A DNA stretch of 64,000 nucleotides, taken from the NCBI GenBank assembly GCA_028690035.1, contig JAQVCA010000003.1, forward strand, positions 1 to 64,000, given 5' to 3'. How positions within the stretch are numbered: position 1 is the stretch's first letter; every line of letters begins with the position of its first letter. Shown piece by piece: positions 60,930-64,000 of this stretch. This DNA is from Comamonas sp. (GTDB lineage: Bacteria > Pseudomonadota > Gammaproteobacteria > Burkholderiales > Burkholderiaceae_C). The notes under the pieces are model-generated. The model worked only from the letters and a program-made list of their open reading frames with translations. It did no database searches and had not been told where the DNA came from. Position numbers and translations under genes: made by a program.

Positions 60930-62179
60930 CGATCAATCTCTCCGAACACGATGTCCATGGTGCCAATCACAGCCACAGCGTCAGCAATCATGTGACCACG
61001 CGTCAATTCGTCGTAAGCCGACAAATGGGCAAATCCAGGGGCACGAATCTTTAAGCGATAAGGCTTATTGGCACCATCACTGACCATATAGATACCGAAC
61101 TCCCCTTTGGGATGCTCCACCGCTGCATAAGCCTCACCTTCAGGGATACGGAAGCCTTCGCTGAACAGCTTGAAGTGATGGATCAGATCTTCCATCCCTT
61201 CCTTCATTTGCTCACGCTTAGGAGGTGCTACCTTGTGATTTTCCGTAATCACCGGACCAGGGTTGGCACGTAGCCAACGGGTGCACTGCTGGATGAGGCG
61301 CACCGACTGGCGCATCTCCGCCACACGCACCAAGTAACGGTCGTAGCAATCGCCTTCCTTACCCACAGGAATGTCAAATTCCATCTGGTCATAAACGTCG
61401 TAAGGCTGCTTCTTGCGCAAATCCCAGGCAATACCCGAGCCGCGCAGCATCACACCACTCATACCCAAGTTGAGAGCACGCTCAGGCGTCACGACACCAA
61501 TACCCACCGTACGCTGTTTCCAGATACGGTTGTCGGTCAGCAGCGCTTCGTACTCGTCGACACGCTTAGGGAAACGCTCACAAAAATCGTCGATGAAGTC
61601 CAGCAAGGAACCTTGACGATTGCGGTTGAGTTCTCCTATGGCCTTGGCGTTGCGCAGCTTGCTTGGCTTGAACTGCGCCATGGTGTCTGGCAGATCGCGA
61701 TAGACACCGCCTGGACGGAAGTAAGCCGCGTGCATACGTGCGCCAGAAACTGCCTCGTACATATCGAACAGCTCTTCCCGTTCACGGAACGTGTACATCA
61801 GCACCGTGGAAGCGCCCAAGTCCATACCATTGGAGCCCAACCACATCAGGTGGTTGAGCAAACGGGTGACCTCAGAGAAAAGGACGCGAATGTACTGAGC
61901 ACGCACAGGCACATCAATGCCCAGCATCTTCTCGATAGCCAGGCAATACGCGTGCTCGTTGCACATCATGGACACGTAGTCCAAGCGATCCATATAAGGC
62001 AAAGACTGCAGATATGTCTTGTGCTCTGCCAGCTTTTCGGTACCACGGTGTAGCAGGCCCACGTGAGGGTCTGCACGTTGCACCACTTCGCCATCCAACT
62101 CCAGCACCAAACGCAGCACACCGTGCGCAGCCGGGTGCTGCGGACCGAAGTTCAGGGAATAGTTTTTGATTTCAGCCAT
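60926..62179 (-). CDS. nuoD: NADH-quinone oxidoreductase subunit D
   Basis: The 417-aa 49-kDa-type subunit derives from NiFe hydrogenase large subunits but lacks the metal-binding Cys. It shows [20 protein letters not shown] (the quinone-site His), [20 protein letters not shown] and DPHVG. It forms the quinone head-group site with NuoB. It lies 33 nt after nuoC. Confidence 0.98.
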   Translation of the reverse strand: MAEIKNYSLNFGPQHPAAHGVLRLVLELDGEVVQRADPHVGLLHRGTEKLAEHKTYLQSLPYMDRLDYVSMMCNEHAYCLAIEKMLGIDVPVRAQYIRVLFSEVTRLLNHLMWLGSNGMDLGASTVLMYTFREREELFDMYEAVSGARMHAAYFRPGGVYRDLPDTMAQFKPSKLRNAKAIGELNRNRQGSLLDFIDDFCERFPKRVDEYEALLTDNRIWKQRTVGIGVVTPERALNLGMSGVMLRGSGIAWDLRKKQPYDVYDQMEFDIPVGKEGDCYDRYLVRVAEMRQSVRLIQQCTRWLRANPGPVITENHKVAPPKREQMKEGMEDLIHHFKLFSEGFRIPEGEAYAAVEHPKGEFGIYMVSDGANKPYRLKIRAPGFAHLSAYDELTRGHMIADAVAVIGTMDIVFGEIDR

Positions 62180-62212
62180 CGTTGTTTCAGCCCATCAACG
62201 CTTGCGCGCCAA

Positions 62213-62821
62213 TTAGTGCAGCCCTCCGTAGTTGTCTTCACGGATGATGCGAGGGGTAATTTCACGCGGCTCAATGGTGACCGGCTGGTACACCACGCGA
62301 CGCTGCTGCTCGTCGTAGGCCATTTCCACATGCCCCGACAAAGGAAAATCTTTGCGGAATGGGTGACCGATAAAACCATAGTCGGTCAAGATGCGGCGCA
62401 AGTCGTTGTGTCCTTCAAACACGATGCCGTACAGATCGAATGCTTCGCGCTCGAACCAGTTGGCGCCGCTCCAGATGTCTGTCACCGACGACAGAACAGG
62501 AAAATCATCATCTGGACAGAACACCCGCACGCGCAGTCGCTGGTTCAGCGACAACGACAGCAGGTGCACGACGACCGCATAGCGAGGACTTTCTGTACCG
62601 ACCTCTTTGTAGGCCGAGTAGTCCATCCCGCACAAATCCATTAACTGCTCAAACTGGCAGCCTGAGTGATCGCGCAGTTTTTGCATCGCTTGGTGGTAAT
62701 CGGCAGCAGAAACTTCTGCGGTCACCTCACCCAAACGCACCGTCACATTGCGTGCCAGCTTTCCCAGCACCTGAGCCACTGTAGCGCACAGCTCTTCGGG
62801 GGCAATTGCAATTGTTGTCAT
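62213..62821 (-). CDS. nuoC: NADH-quinone oxidoreductase subunit C
   Basis: The 202-aa 30-kDa-type subunit supports NuoD. The family signature [20 protein letters not shown] is followed by [11 protein letters not shown]. The start is ATG 62821 ([11 protein letters not shown]); the 33 codons open upstream run into the nuoB end and have no family character. Unlike in E. coli, nuoC and nuoD are separate genes, the usual case in betaproteobacteria. Confidence 0.97.
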   Translation of the reverse strand: MTTIAIAPEELCATVAQVLGKLARNVTVRLGEVTAEVSAADYHQAMQKLRDHSGCQFEQLMDLCGMDYSAYKEVGTESPRYAVVVHLLSLSLNQRLRVRVFCPDDDFPVLSSVTDIWSGANWFEREAFDLYGIVFEGHNDLRRILTDYGFIGHPFRKDFPLSGHVEMAYDEQQRRVVYQPVTIEPREITPRIIREDNYGGLH

Positions 62822-62832
62822 GCTCAGCCTCC

Positions 62833-63312
62833 TTACACACGTGCAATGGTGTTGGTACGACGAATTTTCTGCTGCAACTGAATGATGCCGTAAATCAGGG
62901 CTTCCGCTGTGGGAGGACAACCCGGAACGTACACATCTACAGGAACAATGCGATCACAACCGCGAACCACGGAGTAACTGTAGTGGTAATACCCGCCACC
63001 ATTGGCACACGAACCCATGGAAATCACCCAACGAGGCTCCGACATTTGGTCGTACACCTTACGCAGTGCAGGAGCCATCTTGTTGCATAAAGTCCCTGCG
63101 ACGATCATCAGGTCAGACTGGCGCGGCGAGGCACGAAACACCTCTGCACCAAAGCGTGCTAAGTCGTAACGTGCCGAAGCGGCATGCATCATTTCCACCG
63201 CACAACAGGCCAATCCAAACGTCACCGGCCAAATAGAACCAGTCTTGGCCCAATTCACCACAGCGTCATAGCTGGTGGTAACGAAGCCCTGCTTCATCAC
63301 GCCTTCAATCAT
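62833..63312 (-). CDS. nuoB: NADH-quinone oxidoreductase subunit B
   Basis: The 159-aa subunit holds the terminal cluster N2, with tandem Cys in [12 protein letters not shown], then [10 protein letters not shown]-type and [19 protein letters not shown] and [15 protein letters not shown] residues. Electrons leave it to ubiquinone. It lies 32 nt after nuoA. Confidence 0.98.
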   Translation of the reverse strand: MIEGVMKQGFVTTSYDAVVNWAKTGSIWPVTFGLACCAVEMMHAASARYDLARFGAEVFRASPRQSDLMIVAGTLCNKMAPALRKVYDQMSEPRWVISMGSCANGGGYYHYSYSVVRGCDRIVPVDVYVPGCPPTAEALIYGIIQLQQKIRRTNTIARV

Positions 63313-63344
63313 TGCGTTTCCTTATGCTTAGCAGCCTAGAAGGC

Positions 63345-63704
63345 TTATTCCCAATCCAGGGCGCCTTTTTTCCACTCGTAGGCAAAACCCACCACCAGCA
63401 CGGTCAGAAAAACCAGAACAGCCACAAAGCCAGTTACTCCGACGTCATCCAAGGCCACTGCCCAGGGAATCAGAAATGCCAATTCCAAATCAAACAGGAT
63501 GAACAAAATTGCGACCAAGTAATAACGCACATCAAATTTCATGCGCGCATCTTCGAAGGCCTCAAAACCGCATTCATAGGGAGAATTCTTCGCTTCGTCG
63601 GGGCGATTGGGGCCAAGCACATAACCCAACAGCAGCGGACCGATACCGACTGCTGCGCCAACCAACATAAAAATGAGTACGGGAAGATATTGATCGAGAT
63701 TCAT
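63345..63704 (-). CDS. nuoA: NADH-quinone oxidoreductase subunit A
   Basis: The 119-aa three-helix membrane subunit has a loop [20 protein letters not shown] containing the conserved Cys near the quinone channel; [18 protein letters not shown] is helix 2. It is the first gene of the leftward nuo operon, 75 nt downstream of tRNA-Leu. No certain promoter is visible between the tRNA and nuoA, so transcription may come through the tRNA from the unseen region to the right. Confidence 0.98.
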   Translation of the reverse strand: MNLDQYLPVLIFMLVGAAVGIGPLLLGYVLGPNRPDEAKNSPYECGFEAFEDARMKFDVRYYLVAILFILFDLELAFLIPWAVALDDVGVTGFVAVLVFLTVLVVGFAYEWKKGALDWE

Positions 63705-63778
63705 GAGAGGTCGCGTTTCCCGCTTGTTGACCTGCCCTCGACCACGGCCTGATACATGGGCAGGCTGTTATTAGATGA

Positions 63779-63863
63779 TGGTGCCGTCGGCGAGAATCGA
63801 ACTCGCACAGCTTTCGCCACTACCCCCTCAAGATAGCGTGTCTACCAATTCCACCACGACGGC
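63779..63863 (-). tRNA. tRNA-Leu (anticodon GAG)
   Basis: On the minus strand the acceptor GCCGTCG pairs with CGACGGC, then discriminator A and an encoded CCA. The D-arm contains AATTGGTAGAC. The anticodon loop TTGAGGG gives GAG (63827-63829), reading CUC/CUU. The long variable arm and GTTCGATTC T-arm are class II. The length is 85 nt. In many Burkholderiales it lies between secG and nuoA. Confidence 0.97.
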
Positions 63864-63950
63864 TTGAATGTGTCTCAATTTTTCTTGACTACCTGAAGTA
63901 CTGAAGACGTTTCAAATAGTTCATTAGAAAACCTGCACATTCTAGCTTGA

Positions 63951-63973
63951 AAATTGCCGCATCGCGGCAATTT
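63951..63973 (-). terminator. Hairpin upstream of tRNA-Leu, possibly a weak terminator
   Basis: AAATTGCCGC and GCGGCAATTT are perfect 10-bp arms around ATC, followed on the minus strand by TTTTC. It may end an upstream leftward gene outside the window. A TAGAAT (minus, 63944-63939) just after it is a possible -10 for the tRNA-Leu/nuo transcript, without a good -35. Confidence 0.5.
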
Positions 63974-64000
63974 GACGACTCTGCAGCGCTTTATTTATTC

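Noticed and set aside
63779-63863. tRNA-Leu as an integrative-element attachment site
   Set aside because: No integrase gene and no second copy of the tRNA 3' end are present in the window. The region to the right is not visible.

Overview
This window looks like chromosomal core DNA from a betaproteobacterium of the Comamonadaceae (Burkholderiales). The evidence is the moderately high GC, the gene orders (dapA-bamC, parE/parC, rpmB-rpmG next to trxB, coaBC-dut, pyrG-kdsA-eno-ftsB, nuoA-N followed by DUF2818 and DUF1178 genes), and a family of short intergenic repeats with a core like AGCGCAAGCAGCTATCAAAA, which is a habit of that family. I do not commit to a genus.

Layout. 1-630: the 3' end of an IS5-family element abuts a decapitated diguanylate cyclase. 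713-5037: a ribosomal-oxygenase (JmjC) gene, an Ala-rich LEA-like lipoprotein, the leftward dapA-bamC pair and a 51-aa membrane peptide. 5063-11800: an MFS transporter, parE, a truncated DUF1016 gene bracketed by direct repeats, parC, a terminator and tRNA-Ser(CGA). 11876-18965: serS, a CBS-domain protein, lolA-ftsK leftward, trxB, rpmB and rpmG. 19105-27010: a type IV pilus minor-pilin operon (two FimT-like genes, pilV, pilW, pilX, pilY1, a PilE-like gene). 27053-34148: dusC, an unknown gene, a methyltransferase, a GNAT enzyme, slyD, phnA-like, dut, a membrane protein and coaBC. 34250-38534: pyrG, kdsA, eno, ftsB. 38615-43784: hslO, a gamma-carbonic-anhydrase-like gene, a DUF455 gene and two tandem EAL-like/HDOD signalling genes. 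43785-48257: a decayed stretch with a GST-like remnant, a bacteriohemerythrin/MCP pair, metR and a metE pseudogene with several deletions. 48346-63863: DUF1178, DUF2818, the complete 14-gene complex I operon nuoA-N (leftward) and tRNA-Leu(GAG).

How it works together. Most of the window is housekeeping: chromosome decatenation and segregation (ParCE, FtsK, FtsB), envelope biogenesis (BamC, LolA, KdsA), translation (SerS, L28, L33, tRNAs) and respiration (Nuo). The accessory or changing part consists of type IV pilus tip proteins, c-di-GMP and chemotaxis signalling, and several decaying genes (the cyclase cut by an IS, metE, the GST remnant).

I found no CRISPR array, prophage, toxin cluster or biosynthetic cluster. 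The most unusual structure is the repeat family. Its copies bracket single genes (DUF1016, dusC), supply the last codons of dusC, lie inside the pilW leader and often carry terminator hairpins. The truncated DUF1016 gene with two perfect internal palindromes is the best candidate for something undescribed.
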